Below are positions 53,733 through 63,227 of a stretch of 64,000 nt of DNA, piece after piece; the stretch's first letter is position 1, and every line of letters begins with the position of its first letter. Origin of the DNA: Desulfomonile tiedjei DSM 6799 (GTDB lineage: Bacteria > Desulfobacterota > Desulfomonilia > Desulfomonilales > Desulfomonilaceae); assembly GCF_000266945.1 (NCBI RefSeq), contig NC_018025.1:1240001-1304000 (forward strand). Reading direction: 5' to 3'. Below the pieces are notes generated by a model that had not been told where the DNA came from, did not search any database, and was given only the letters and a program-made list of their open reading frames with translations. The position numbers and the translations under genes were made by a program.

Positions 53733-54707
53733 TTACTGCTTTGAAAGCGCATTGGTTTGAACCGGCTCCGATGGGGGTACAATTTCCGAGCGTATTGCAT
53801 ATGTCGGGTGTTCCATCATGCGAAAGTGCATGCGAGCCAAGTATTCTCCTATTATGCCGAGGCAAAAGAGCTGGACCCCGGAAAAGATTGCGATTACCGA
53901 CGCTAAGAAAGGAAATCCCGGCACGCTGCTCCCCTGCAGTAGATATCGGCCGATGACGTAGCAGAGGACTCCTATTCCGAAAAACATGAACCCGAATCCC
54001 ACAAAGCTGGCCAGCCGTAAAGGAAGCGTGCTGAATCCCGTGATCATGGTCAACGCGTGCATCGCCAGTTTGGCAAAGGTGTAATTGGATACCCCGGCAT
54101 GCCGAGGCTCAAAACGGACCGTCACTGATGTAAAATCCGAAGTCCCCCAGGTAAGTAACACATCGATGGAAACGAATGAGCCGCGATAATCTGCAAAGGC
54201 ATTCCTGAGCGCTGTTCTAAAAGCGCGAAACGCACTGGATTGATACGCGATTTCAGATCCCAGTGCTGCTCTGAAGCTGAGTTTTGTTATTTGAGCAGCC
54301 AGATTGCGCCACAATCCATGCTGTCGAACGGATGGGGTCCCGTACACAACATCAAAACCTTTGTCCAGAGCGTCGAGAAGCAGAGGTATTTCTTCCGGAG
54401 GATTCTGAAGATCGTCGTCCATAGTGATCGTGATATCGAATCGAGCTGCTCTCATGCCGCACAAAAGAGCATTGTGCTGGCCATAATTCCTCATGAGGTT
54501 AATGGCTCTGATCCAGCTATGGTCAGATGCAAGAGCATGCATTATATCCCAACTGCGGTCTTTGCTTCCGTCGTTGACCAGAATCAACTCGTAGTTCCTG
54601 CCAAGACAATCCAACGCGGGCTTCAATCTCGAAATGAGTGCAAAAAGGCTCTTCTCACTGTTATACACCGGAATGACTATGGAAATTCCGCTTCTCAAAT
54701 CAGTCAT
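53733..54707 (-). CDS. GT2 membrane glycosyltransferase (polyprenyl-phosphate sugar transferase-like)
   Basis: 324 residues. The GT-A domain (1-230) shows ISIVIPVYNSEKSL, LILVNDGSKDRSWDIM, INLMRNYGQHNALLCGM and the metal-binding DxD region ITMDDDLQNPPEE. Two C-terminal membrane helices (about 240-300) end with LGIIGEYLARMH. This is the layout of the ArnC/GtrB/DPM1 family, which load a sugar from a nucleotide donor onto undecaprenyl phosphate at the inner membrane. The sugar is unknown. It lies 40 bp after the WecD-like gene on the same strand. Confidence 0.9.
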   Translation of the reverse strand: MTDLRSGISIVIPVYNSEKSLFALISRLKPALDCLGRNYELILVNDGSKDRSWDIMHALASDHSWIRAINLMRNYGQHNALLCGMRAARFDITITMDDDLQNPPEEIPLLLDALDKGFDVVYGTPSVRQHGLWRNLAAQITKLSFRAALGSEIAYQSSAFRAFRTALRNAFADYRGSFVSIDVLLTWGTSDFTSVTVRFEPRHAGVSNYTFAKLAMHALTMITGFSTLPLRLASFVGFGFMFFGIGVLCYVIGRYLLQGSSVPGFPFLASVIAIFSGVQLFCLGIIGEYLARMHFRMMEHPTYAIRSEIVPPSEPVQTNALSKQ

Positions 54708-54747
54708 TGGACACCATGCAAAACCTTGCCATGAGAACTCAGATTCC

Positions 54748-55506
54748 CTAACGAACTGAGTTCAGATGAATCGTATAGTAACTGCGGGTAAGGAAAAAAC
54801 CTTCTGAAACCCAGACGCGTTGCACAGCCAAATGCTCGAGCTGAGTCGAAAGAACTGTCAGGGGACTCTTTTCATCCATGAACAGCCCTACGGTGAACCG
54901 AATCAAATCCCGGTACATTCCCTTTGCCTGGAATTTGGGAATTATTCCGCCGAGCACCCACTGGCTATCGGTTTCGTCTATTTTGATCGCTGCAAATGCG
55001 CAGGGTTCGTTGTCGAGATATGCGATAAAACAACGTTTGTTATCGGTGGTCACATGCAGGCGGACCCATTCCTGATACCCTTCAACGAGATTGAAATCCG
55101 AGAGACGCGGATTCTTATTGTAATGATTGCGATACCCGGCAAAGATCTCCGCGGTCAAGCGATCGAGGAAAGGAAAATCTGAAATTTCCGCTTTTCTCAA
55201 TTCTAACGGATTCTTCAAGGGGCGAGGTCGACCGACCTTGAGGTTGTCCCGGGAATAGACTACCAGACAATCCGCCAATACTGACGTCTGACACATAGCC
55301 CCCAATGGCTGCAGTAACTCGGACTGCGCAGTGGGAATGCGAACAATTGCAAGATCTGCTCGATCTTTCTGTATTTGCTCCAGCATGAGCGAAGGATCCG
55401 ACCCTTCCAGTATGTATCGATATACCTCGCACGCGAAACGTTTCGATTCCTCGAGAGAATAGTACGAAACAAAGTCTTGATTAACTAAATGATTTTCATC
55501 GCCCAT
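54748..55506 (-). CDS. GNAT acetyltransferase, WecD-like (aminodeoxysugar N-acetyltransferase)
   Basis: 252 residues. The C-terminal 150 residues form a GNAT acetyltransferase domain: LRKAEISDFPFLDRLTAEIF, then PCAFAAIKIDETDSQWVLGG and the acetyl-CoA loop IPKFQAKGMYRDLI. The N-terminal 100 residues are a separate domain as in WecD, which acetylates dTDP-4-amino-4,6-dideoxygalactose. The start overlaps the 3' end of the WecE-like gene by 11 bp, indicating translational coupling. Function is inferred from this pairing; sequence alone supports only GNAT. Confidence 0.7.
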   Translation of the reverse strand: MGDENHLVNQDFVSYYSLEESKRFACEVYRYILEGSDPSLMLEQIQKDRADLAIVRIPTAQSELLQPLGAMCQTSVLADCLVVYSRDNLKVGRPRPLKNPLELRKAEISDFPFLDRLTAEIFAGYRNHYNKNPRLSDFNLVEGYQEWVRLHVTTDNKRCFIAYLDNEPCAFAAIKIDETDSQWVLGGIIPKFQAKGMYRDLIRFTVGLFMDEKSPLTVLSTQLEHLAVQRVWVSEGFFLTRSYYTIHLNSVR

Positions 55507-56656
55507 TTTGTCCTGCCTGCGGTTTGTAGAAATTCCAGATCAGCTCTACAACGCGATCGACTTCTTCCGGGGTCATTGCATAGTAGAGCGGCAATCTGAC
55601 GATGCGTTCACTTAAGTCATCGGTCACTGTCATAGGACCGGCCACTTTGCCGAATTTTCTGCCAGCCTGAGAAGAATGAAGCGGAACGTAATGGAAAATG
55701 GCATGAACACCATTGGATTTGAGGCTCTCAATAAGGCCGGATCGCTCCTCGGGAGATCTCGTTATGATATAAAACAGGTGTCCGTTGGAAGAGCACTCTT
55801 CACTGATAAAAGGCAACCGTATGTGCCCGCTCCTGGCCAAGGGCTGTAGCTCGGAATAGTACCGATCGAAGATAATGCGCCGGGTTCGGTTGATATGCTC
55901 CGCGTGCTCCAATTGCGCGTACAGGAACGCTGCTATCAGTTCACTGGGCAGAAAAGAGGAGCCCAGGTCCACCCAGCTATATTTGTCGATTTCGCCTCGA
56001 AAGAACTTGGATCTGTTTGTGCCTTTTTCTCTTATGATTTCCGCACGTTCTGCAAATTCAGGCTGGTTCACCAGCAGTGCGCCGCCTTCACCGCTGATAA
56101 CATTCTTCGTTTCATGGAAACTCAAACAACCGAAATGGCCCACTGTACCTAAGTACGCATTTTTGTACGTGCTTAACAACGCCTGAGCAGCGTCCTCGAT
56201 AACAATGAGTTGCTTTGATTCGGCAATACTCATAATTGCATCCATATCGCAGGCTACACCCGCGTAATGCACCGGAACCACTGCTTTTGTTCTGTCGGTT
56301 ACCGCAGACTCGATTACGCGTTCGTCTATATTCAGATTATCCTGTCGTATATCGACGAAAACAGGCACCGCACCGCGGAGTACGAAAGCGTTTGCCGTGG
56401 AAACAAAGGTGAACGACGGCATGATCACCTCGTCGCCCGGTTGAAGATCGCACAATATTGCAGCCATTTCGAGAGCGGCGGTACAGGAGTGGGTGAGGAA
56501 AGCCTTCTGCCCGTTTAGTCTCTGTTCAAGCCATTGATGACATAATCGAGTGAATCGGCCGTCTCCGGAAATATGAGAATCGACCATGACGGCCTGAGCC
56601 ATATAGTACAGCTCTTTTCCTACGCAAAAGGGCTTGTTGAAAGGTATTTGGACCAT
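55496..56656 (-). CDS. wecE: dTDP-4-amino-4,6-dideoxygalactose transaminase (WecE/RffA-like)
   Basis: 386 residues, aminotransferase fold type I of the DegT/DnrJ/EryC1 group. It opens IPFNKPFCVGKELYYMAQA as WecE does, followed by FLTHSCTAALEMAAIL, DEVIMPSFTFVSTANAFVLRG, the cofactor Asp in VIEDAAQALLSTYK and the Schiff-base Lys in FHETKNVISGEGGAL. WecE makes dTDP-Fuc4N for surface polysaccharides. It is coupled to a WecD-like acetyltransferase and a lipid-carrier glycosyltransferase. Other sugar nucleotide genes (RmlA, RmlB) are not in the window. Confidence 0.88.
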   Translation of the reverse strand: MVQIPFNKPFCVGKELYYMAQAVMVDSHISGDGRFTRLCHQWLEQRLNGQKAFLTHSCTAALEMAAILCDLQPGDEVIMPSFTFVSTANAFVLRGAVPVFVDIRQDNLNIDERVIESAVTDRTKAVVPVHYAGVACDMDAIMSIAESKQLIVIEDAAQALLSTYKNAYLGTVGHFGCLSFHETKNVISGEGGALLVNQPEFAERAEIIREKGTNRSKFFRGEIDKYSWVDLGSSFLPSELIAAFLYAQLEHAEHINRTRRIIFDRYYSELQPLARSGHIRLPFISEECSSNGHLFYIITRSPEERSGLIESLKSNGVHAIFHYVPLHSSQAGRKFGKVAGPMTVTDDLSERIVRLPLYYAMTPEEVDRVVELIWNFYKPQAGQNGR

Positions 56657-56712
56657 ATGCCGGAATCCGTTTCATATCAATGCGCGATCGACGAAGTGAC
56701 TTCGTTGAAGCC

Positions 56713-56779
56713 GGTCCTGGCAAGTCTCCGAAGCGAAGTCAGGACCCACCGTTCGCAGCGGAGGAGACTTGCCAGGACC
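56713..56779. repeat. Long inverted repeat upstream of wecE
   Basis: GGTCCTGGCAAGTCTCC (56713-56729) and its exact complement (56763-56779) flank a 33-base loop. It lies in the 358-bp divergent gap between wecE and the MacB-type permease gene. No other feature was recognised in the gap. Confidence 0.7.
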
Positions 56780-57014
56780 AGCCAAGAATGCTCATTTCAA
56801 TATTCCCTGTGTGAAATCGCATTGGTATCAGGGCTGATCGAGAGTTCACCGGGTTTCAAAGCCAATCCATAATCTTATCAAAGGGGAAGTCTTCGGGCAA
56901 TGTTTATGGCACAATTCGAGAACTTTGACTATTTCAGGATAAGCTGATAATGGTTATCTGTTAGAATAAATCTTTTTGAGTTTGAAATTATAGGCTTATA
57001 CCGGAAGAAAACAG

Positions 57015-58202
57015 ATGCTGCTCATAGATCTTCTGGAGACATCAATCCGGCAGATATACCGAAACAAGAGGCGCTACAAAGGTGCCGTCATAGGCACCGC
57101 CCTGGGAATTGCCGGTCTTATAGTTGTGGCAACCATCGGAGAGTCTGTTGAGAGTGCAATAGGCAGAAATCTGGAAATGCTCGGTAGTGCAACCATTGTA
57201 AAAGCAGCCTGGGATCACAGATCCCAGACCTGGCACAAAGGTCAGTACTATGAAAGCGATGTGGTGCAGCTCAGGCAATTGCCGGGAATTATGCAGGTGT
57301 CTCCGACCGTCTGGAAGGCCAGAGAGCAGATCGATTTTCAGAAGAGTAATATGAAGGCGCGTATCGGCGGGGTTGAAGCAAACTTCTTCGAAACACTCCA
57401 CCTGCCCGTTGCCAAAGGAAGAAGCATACTCCCGCCTGATGCGAAGGAACGGCGCCAGATATGCATTATTGGTGAAACTATTGAAAAAGAATTCTTCCAT
57501 GATGGACATGCCGTGGGGAATGCCATTTTAGTGCAAGGGCTTTCGTTTGAAGTGATCGGGGTACTTGGAGGAACAGAAGATCCTGAATATATGGAAACGG
57601 TGCTCATTCCTCTTACCGTTGCCAAAACGAAACTCAAAAATATGACTGAAATTACTGATATATATATCAGAGCAATCGATTGGGATGCAGCCCCGCAGGT
57701 GCATCGTGCTGCGACGTATCTCCTCAGGAAGAATCACCCCGGGTACGCGGAGGCAATGCAAATCACCTATTATGCTGACCGGATCTCGGCAATAAAGACT
57801 GTCGTGCTCATATTCAAACTGTTTCTCTATGGCGCAATAGCGGTCACGCTGATTCTGGGAGGACTCGGGATTACCAATGTGATGCTCGCGATCGTGAATG
57901 AAAGGACCCGCGAGATAGGTCTGAGAGAAGCCCTCGGTGCCACGGAACCCATGATCATGAGACAGTTCTTATGCGAGTCCCTCGCAGTCAGTCTTGTGGG
58001 GGCCTCTATCGGAATAACCGTTGGAATCACGATGGTTCAGACGTTGAATTCCGTGATCGGAACGTACGCCAACAATTCCGTATTTGTCATAAGCATTTTC
58101 TTGGCGGTCGCCATCGGCATTATACTGGGTGTGGTGTCCGGGTTGATTCCTGCTCGTCGTGCCGGAAAACTCAATGCAGTGGAAGCAATGAAATTCGAAT
58201 GA
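57015..58202 (+). CDS. MacB-type ABC transporter permease (FtsX family)
   Basis: 395 residues. There is one N-terminal membrane helix (about 24-43), a large periplasmic MacB-like domain (about 45-260) and three C-terminal helices with the FtsX signature: ITNVMLAIVNERTREIGLREALGATEPMIMRQFLCESL. It ends PARRAGKLNAVEAMKFE, the normal C-terminus of MacB/LolC-like permeases. These proteins usually work with an ATPase of the LolD type, which is not next to it. Alanine dehydrogenase follows by 13 bp. The substrate is unknown. Confidence 0.88.
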   Translation: MLLIDLLETSIRQIYRNKRRYKGAVIGTALGIAGLIVVATIGESVESAIGRNLEMLGSATIVKAAWDHRSQTWHKGQYYESDVVQLRQLPGIMQVSPTVWKAREQIDFQKSNMKARIGGVEANFFETLHLPVAKGRSILPPDAKERRQICIIGETIEKEFFHDGHAVGNAILVQGLSFEVIGVLGGTEDPEYMETVLIPLTVAKTKLKNMTEITDIYIRAIDWDAAPQVHRAATYLLRKNHPGYAEAMQITYYADRISAIKTVVLIFKLFLYGAIAVTLILGGLGITNVMLAIVNERTREIGLREALGATEPMIMRQFLCESLAVSLVGASIGITVGITMVQTLNSVIGTYANNSVFVISIFLAVAIGIILGVVSGLIPARRAGKLNAVEAMKFE

Positions 58203-58215
58203 TTCGAGGGTACAC

Positions 58216-59376
58216 ATGATCGTCGGCATACCAAAAGAGATCAAAGAAGATGAATACCGTGTCTCAATGATTCCTTCAGGTGTCTCAGCGCTCGTCGGCC
58301 GAGGTCATCGTGTTCTGGTGGAAAAGGGTGCGGGACTTGGATGCCTTATTTCTGACGAGGAATATGTTGCCGCCGGAGCGGAACTTCTGGATTCTCCCGA
58401 AGCTGTCTATTCTTTGTCAGAAATGATCGTGAAAGTGAAAGAGCCGCAAGTTCAGGAATACGATCTGCTTCGAGAAGGACAGATACTGTACGCGTACCTG
58501 CATCTGGCACCCATGCCGGAACTCACCGCAGCTCTCTTGCGCAACAAGGTTACCTGTATTGCCTATGAGACTATTGCCCTGGATGACGGCACGCTACCGC
58601 TCCTGGTTCCCATGAGCCAGGTGGCGGGAAGAATGGCTGTACAGGTTGGAGCTCATTTTCTCGAGAAAACTCAAGGCGGTAGAGGCGTGTTGCTGGGCGG
58701 TGTCCCGGGGGTGAGAAGGGGCAGAGTCGCCATTATCGGAGCCGGCGCGGTAGGAAGGGCGGCACTGCAGATGGCTGTGGGAATCGGAGCAGATGTGTAC
58801 ATCCTGGACATAGACAGCAGCCGGCTGGAGCACCTCGATTCCGTGTACGGCAACCGCATAACCACGCTCATGTCAAATCAGGAGAATGTGTCCCAATCAG
58901 TGAGAAACTCTCACCTGGTGATAGGATCGGTCCTTATCACAGGAGCATTGGCTCCTCATGTTGTCACCAGAGACATGGTGAGAACCATGAAACCTCGAAC
59001 AGTCATTGTCGATGTTGCCATAGACCAGGGCGGCTGTATCGAGACTTCCAGACCCACAACTCACAAGCATCCGACGTACATGGTTGATGATGTGATTCAT
59101 TATTGCGTGCCGAACATGCCGGGTATTGTTGCTCGTACTTCCACGTTTGCGTTGACGAATAATACCTTGCCGTACGCGTTGAAACTTGCGGATCTGGGAT
59201 TCGATCGAGCCATTAGCCTTGATAAGCCTCTTTCTCGTGGAGTAAACTGCTACAAGGGCTACGTCACATATGAAAATGTGGCCCGATCGCTCAATTACGA
59301 GTATATTCCGCTGCAGGAGCTTGGAATTCCCATTTACGACTTACCCTCCGACAGACACACACAAACACGCAAGTGA
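58216..59376 (+). CDS. ald: Alanine dehydrogenase
   Basis: 386 residues. It starts MIVGIPKEIKEDEYRVSMIP and contains the pyruvate-binding region (VKVKEPQVQEYDLLREGQIL, YLHLAP), the NAD-binding GAGAVGRAALQMAVG with D in YILDIDSSRL, and VIVDVAIDQGGCIETSRPTTH, a hallmark of alanine dehydrogenases. It interconverts alanine with pyruvate and ammonia using NAD. GAGGG precedes the ATG. It is closely spaced after the MacB-type permease gene and probably shares its transcript, although a functional connection is not evident. Confidence 0.95.
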   Translation: MIVGIPKEIKEDEYRVSMIPSGVSALVGRGHRVLVEKGAGLGCLISDEEYVAAGAELLDSPEAVYSLSEMIVKVKEPQVQEYDLLREGQILYAYLHLAPMPELTAALLRNKVTCIAYETIALDDGTLPLLVPMSQVAGRMAVQVGAHFLEKTQGGRGVLLGGVPGVRRGRVAIIGAGAVGRAALQMAVGIGADVYILDIDSSRLEHLDSVYGNRITTLMSNQENVSQSVRNSHLVIGSVLITGALAPHVVTRDMVRTMKPRTVIVDVAIDQGGCIETSRPTTHKHPTYMVDDVIHYCVPNMPGIVARTSTFALTNNTLPYALKLADLGFDRAISLDKPLSRGVNCYKGYVTYENVARSLNYEYIPLQELGIPIYDLPSDRHTQTRK

Positions 59377-59455
59377 CAGCATTCCCGCTTCAGTGATGAT
59401 GTTTCGAAATTCGGGTCGATTTTACAGTGAATTATGGATTGTGAAGACTGATTCA

Positions 59456-59645
59456 TTATATGGATTGCAAAAAAATTCTAACGTTTATCCCATGCCCCAA
59501 TAGAAGCTACAGGTGGGACCGGCGTCCCTGCCGGTCCATTCTATCGATATCATTGATCATATTGAAGATGTGCCGGCACGGAGGCACGGCACCCACCAAT
59601 ATTCCTAATCTTCAATCGGACACTAATTTTGAAAATGGCTACAAG
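59456..59645. repeat. MITE-like 190-bp element, copy near htpX
   Basis: The body from CCGGTCCATTCTATCGATAT to CAATCGGACACTAATTTT is almost identical to 27300-27489. The left end is TTATATGGATTGC and the right end (AAAATGGCTACAA) is diverged. It fills a third of the 510-bp gap between ald and the HtpX-like gene; the rest shows no gene. Confidence 0.85.
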
Positions 59646-59886
59646 CCGCCGTCTCCGTGAGGGTGGACAACATGTGAATGAATTGATTGTACCAGGCGGG
59701 GACGCTGGGTGATTCCTATGGCCTTCCTCATAAATATCGGAATACTTCAAAAATTCGAGAAGCACCTATAGGATCTACTGTCCGATTTCATCTTCCACAC
59801 ATCGTTCTTTTTTTGTAAGAGAGGTTTTCATTCCGCCTCCGATGTAGAAATTTATAGGAATAAGAGCGTGTGGAGGCCGCTGAACA

Positions 59887-60840
59887 ATGCCCAAAACTGT
59901 TGCACATCATATGATTCGCAATGTTGTTCATTCAACGCTTCTCATAATCAGTATGCTTCTTCTGAGTTCCGGTTTGGGATGGCTCATGTGGGGTACTGAC
60001 GGTCTGTTTTGGTTGGGTATTCTTGGTGTAGGATTATTGATACTTGGGCCTGCCGTATCTCCTCAAATCGTGCTCAAGATGTATAAAGCGCGTCAACTTT
60101 CGGAACGCGATGCACCATATCTGTTACGAATGGTGAACTTCCTGGCCCGAAAAGCTCAATTGCCCGCGATGCCTCGCGTCTATTATATCCCAAGCAGCAT
60201 TGCGAATGCCTTCGCAGTCGGCACGCGGAAGAACGGAGCCATAGCAGTAACGGACGGGTTGTTGAGAAATTTTTCATCCAGAGAGCTTCAGGGAGTCTTG
60301 GCTCACGAGCTCGGACACCTGAATAGTAACGACGGGTGGGTGATGAGTCTGGCGGATTCGCTCAGTCAACTGGTGAGTCTCATGTCGTGGATAGGCCAGT
60401 TTCTCCTCATAATCAATTTGCCGCTGTTCCTGTGGGGAAATTACCAAATCCCCTGGCTTTTTATTCTGATTCTCGTGTTTGCACCAACCGTAAGCGCTCT
60501 TCTGCAGTTGGCGCTTTCTCGTACCCGGGAGTTCGAAGCAGACCTGCAAGCGGCAATGCTCACCGGCGATCCAAGAGGATTGGCTTCGGGTCTCGCGAGG
60601 CTGGAACGGATATCAGGTAATTGGTTTGAAAATCTTTTTTTGCCGGGAAGAAGAGTACCGGAGCCTTCGCTGCTCAGGACCCATCCGCCCACCGAGGAGC
60701 GAGTGCGTCGACTCCTGGAGCTTGAACAAGACTTGACGTCCGAGATAGACCGGAAAGAACACTCCCGAGACCGGCTCCTTTCCAGTCAGGCTCCTGTCAT
60801 GTCTCCACCGCGTTGGCACGTGAGCAGATTTTGGTATTGA
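59887..60840 (+). CDS. HtpX-like membrane zinc metalloprotease (M48)
   Basis: 317 residues. Two N-terminal membrane helices (about 14-60) come before the catalytic part with AHELGHLNSNDGW (HExxH) and, after two more helices, the third zinc ligand Glu in SRTREFEADLQAAM. NAFAVGTRKNGAIAVTDGLL is the usual M48 strand. The C-terminal tail after THPPTEERVRRLLEL is typical. HtpX degrades damaged inner membrane proteins. TGGAGG lies upstream of ATG 59887. It stands alone between two repeat-bearing gaps. Confidence 0.9.
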   Translation: MPKTVAHHMIRNVVHSTLLIISMLLLSSGLGWLMWGTDGLFWLGILGVGLLILGPAVSPQIVLKMYKARQLSERDAPYLLRMVNFLARKAQLPAMPRVYYIPSSIANAFAVGTRKNGAIAVTDGLLRNFSSRELQGVLAHELGHLNSNDGWVMSLADSLSQLVSLMSWIGQFLLIINLPLFLWGNYQIPWLFILILVFAPTVSALLQLALSRTREFEADLQAAMLTGDPRGLASGLARLERISGNWFENLFLPGRRVPEPSLLRTHPPTEERVRRLLELEQDLTSEIDRKEHSRDRLLSSQAPVMSPPRWHVSRFWY

Positions 60841-60929
60841 ACCATGAATTATCCACGATGCTGTTATTTCGCGATATAGCGGTTATCGAAAGTCTTGACG
60901 GAATCCAATGCCTGCAATGAGAAGAATCA

Positions 60930-61063
60930 GTAGCGCCGGCGTCCCTGCCGGCGAGAACTTATTGATTTGTTTGGTGAATTGTTCGCCGGCACGGAGGCCG
61001 GCGCTACCAATTGCTGGGAACTGCTCTTCACAATCCGTGATTACTTTCGAGAATCGGTATAAA
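60930..61063. repeat. GTAGCGCCGGCGTCCCTG repeat
   Basis: GTAGCGCCGGCGTCCCTGCC pairs with GCCGGCACGGAGGCCGGCGC in a large imperfect palindrome, followed by the tail CACAATCCGTGATTACTTTC. It matches the first half of the composite at 34931-35157. It occupies the gap between the HtpX-like gene and ispF. Confidence 0.7.
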
Positions 61064-61176
61064 CGCGTAAGCAGTGTAATCACGGGGCCGTTCACGAATA
61101 TTTCACATAAGGCTTTCTTGACGAAGTATACGTTATGAATTAATGTCGAGCACAGTACGTCACGGGAGAATACCCT

Positions 61177-61671
61177 TTGAAAATAGGTCAGGGTTTCGAT
61201 AGTCACAGATTGGTTCCAGGGAGGCGACTTGTCCTGGGAGGGCAACACATCGAATATCCCCTCGGATTGGAAGGACATTCCGATGCAGATGTGGTGATTC
61301 ATGCCGTGATTGATGCGCTTCTGGGCGCTGCAGGACTGGGTGACATCGGAATGCATTTTCCCGATTCCGATCCCGCTTACAAAGATGCATCAAGTGTTGC
61401 TATGCTGGAGACTGTGGCCCAGGCGATCGATTCCCTGAACTTCGTTATTGTTAATATCGATGTCACTATATGCGCTCAGGCCCCCAAAATAGGTCCGGTG
61501 CGACATTTGATGATTGGAAATCTCTCCGCTGCCCTGAAGATAGACCCTGATCGAATAAACATTAAAGCAACGACAACCGAGGGGTTGGGGTTTGTCGGAA
61601 GAGGTGAAGGAATAGCCGCCTTTGCAGTAGCGCTGCTGGAAAATAACTCGCCGGAAAAGGTTGATCGCTGA
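61177..61671 (+). CDS. ispF: 2-C-methyl-D-erythritol 2,4-cyclodiphosphate synthase
   Basis: 164 residues, the normal IspF length. The zinc ligands are in GFDSHRL near the start and in SDADVVIHAVIDAL (His), followed by GLGDIGMHFPDSDPAYKDAS and near the end KATTTEGLGFVGRGEGIAA, all family hallmarks. IspF closes the cyclic diphosphate in the non-mevalonate isoprenoid pathway. The start is TTG at 61177, supported by GGGAG eight bases upstream and by matching the family N-terminus; no ATG fits. cysS follows by 105 bp. IspD, its usual partner, is not in the window. Confidence 0.95.
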   Translation: MKIGQGFDSHRLVPGRRLVLGGQHIEYPLGLEGHSDADVVIHAVIDALLGAAGLGDIGMHFPDSDPAYKDASSVAMLETVAQAIDSLNFVIVNIDVTICAQAPKIGPVRHLMIGNLSAALKIDPDRINIKATTTEGLGFVGRGEGIAAFAVALLENNSPEKVDR

Positions 61672-61776
61672 AGCCATCCGACAACGGCGATCAAAGAACT
61701 GATATAACGCCCGCTTACGGATCCGAACGGAACTCACCTCGTAAGAGCAGAAAGCGAGTACAAGGGATATACCATT

Positions 61777-63219
61777 ATGGGGCTCAAGATATTTAACACA
61801 ATGACCAGAAAGAAGGAGGATTTCAAGCCGAGAAATCCGAATCGAACCGGTATGTACGTATGCGGCGTGACAGTGTACGACTATTGTCATATCGGCCATG
61901 CACGGTCTCAGGTGCTGTTCGACATTATCTTTCGCTACCTGATGTTCAAAGGTTACGAGGTCACGTACGTGCGGAATTTTACGGACATCGATGACAAGAT
62001 CATTAACAGGGCAAATGAACTGAAAATCGATTGGAAAGAGCTTGCGGAAAAATTTGTCCGGGAATTCTACGTCGATATGGATGCCTTGGGAGTGCTGAGA
62101 CCCACCAGAGAACCCAAGGCCACGGAATTTATTGCTCAAATCCAGGCCTTGATAGCGAAACTTGTTGAAGGAAAATACGCTTACACCGTTGATGGCGATG
62201 TGATGTTTTCCGTCGCGAGCTTTCCCGAATACGGAAAGTTGTCTGGGAAAAAAGTGGATGAGCTCATGTCGGGTGCACGGGTGGATGTAAATGAAAAGAA
62301 GAAAAATCCCCTTGATTTTGCACTCTGGAAGGCTGCCAAACCCGGCGAGCCCTCATGGGAAAGTCCGTGGGGACCGGGACGACCCGGCTGGCACATTGAG
62401 TGCTCGGCAATGAGTATGTTCTACTTGGGGCAACACTTCGACATCCATGGTGGCGGGGCAGACCTGACCTTTCCGCATCACGAAAATGAAATCGCCCAAT
62501 CAGAGGCGGCAACGGGTGAAACTTTCGTAAATTATTGGGTCCATAACGGTTTTGTGAATATACGGGCTGAAAAAATGTCCAAATCGCTGGGAAATGTCCT
62601 GAATATTCGAGACATTCTGAAAACCGTACATCCCGAAGCTTTACGTCATTTCCTGCTCACGAGTCATTACAGGAGCCCATTAGATTACAGCGACGCCTTT
62701 GTCAAAGAATCTTCGACTGCACTGGAACGGCTGTACGCTGCAATGGCCGCACTGGACGAACTTATTGAAGCCCGCGGCACATCGGACGATCTTCCCCAGG
62801 AATTGACGGGAATCGAAGAACGTTTTTCCGAAGCAATGGATGATGACTTTAACACCCCCAGAGCACTTGCGATATTGTTCGAGGCCGCACGGACGATCAA
62901 CCGAATTTCGGGAACGAATTCGGTTCCCAAGCCTGAATTACTCAGAGAAGTCAAGGATCGCATACTGCATGTAGCACGCGAAGTGCTGGGAATCTTACGT
63001 GAGGATCAGACCGAATTTCTCGAACGCGCTCGAAAAGCCGGGGCCCCGGAACTTGGGATCTCGGAGGAGCTGATTCAACAGTACATCGTTGAGAGAGCTG
63101 AAGCGAGGAAAAGTAAGAATTTTGCCCGAGCGGATGAGATTCGAAACGAACTCGCTTCCAAGGGAATCGTCCTTGAAGATACCCCTAAGGGCACCATCTG
63201 GAAAGTGAAAGAATCCTAA
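61777..63219 (+). CDS. cysS: Cysteinyl-tRNA synthetase
   Basis: 480 residues, full length. The class I signatures are present as CHIGHARSQ (HIGH) and EKMSKSLGN (KMSKS). The zinc site is formed by MYVCGVTVYDYC, IECSAMSMFYLG and HHENEIAQSEA. GWHIECSAMS and the C-terminal RKSKNFARADEIRNELASKGI confirm cysteine specificity. It charges tRNA-Cys in the cytoplasm. AAGGGA precedes the ATG. Gene order ispF-cysS is common in bacteria. The next gene begins 9 bases after its stop. Confidence 0.98.
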   Translation: MGLKIFNTMTRKKEDFKPRNPNRTGMYVCGVTVYDYCHIGHARSQVLFDIIFRYLMFKGYEVTYVRNFTDIDDKIINRANELKIDWKELAEKFVREFYVDMDALGVLRPTREPKATEFIAQIQALIAKLVEGKYAYTVDGDVMFSVASFPEYGKLSGKKVDELMSGARVDVNEKKKNPLDFALWKAAKPGEPSWESPWGPGRPGWHIECSAMSMFYLGQHFDIHGGGADLTFPHHENEIAQSEAATGETFVNYWVHNGFVNIRAEKMSKSLGNVLNIRDILKTVHPEALRHFLLTSHYRSPLDYSDAFVKESSTALERLYAAMAALDELIEARGTSDDLPQELTGIEERFSEAMDDDFNTPRALAILFEAARTINRISGTNSVPKPELLREVKDRILHVAREVLGILREDQTEFLERARKAGAPELGISEELIQQYIVERAEARKSKNFARADEIRNELASKGIVLEDTPKGTIWKVKES

Positions 63220-63227
63220 CGGAATTC

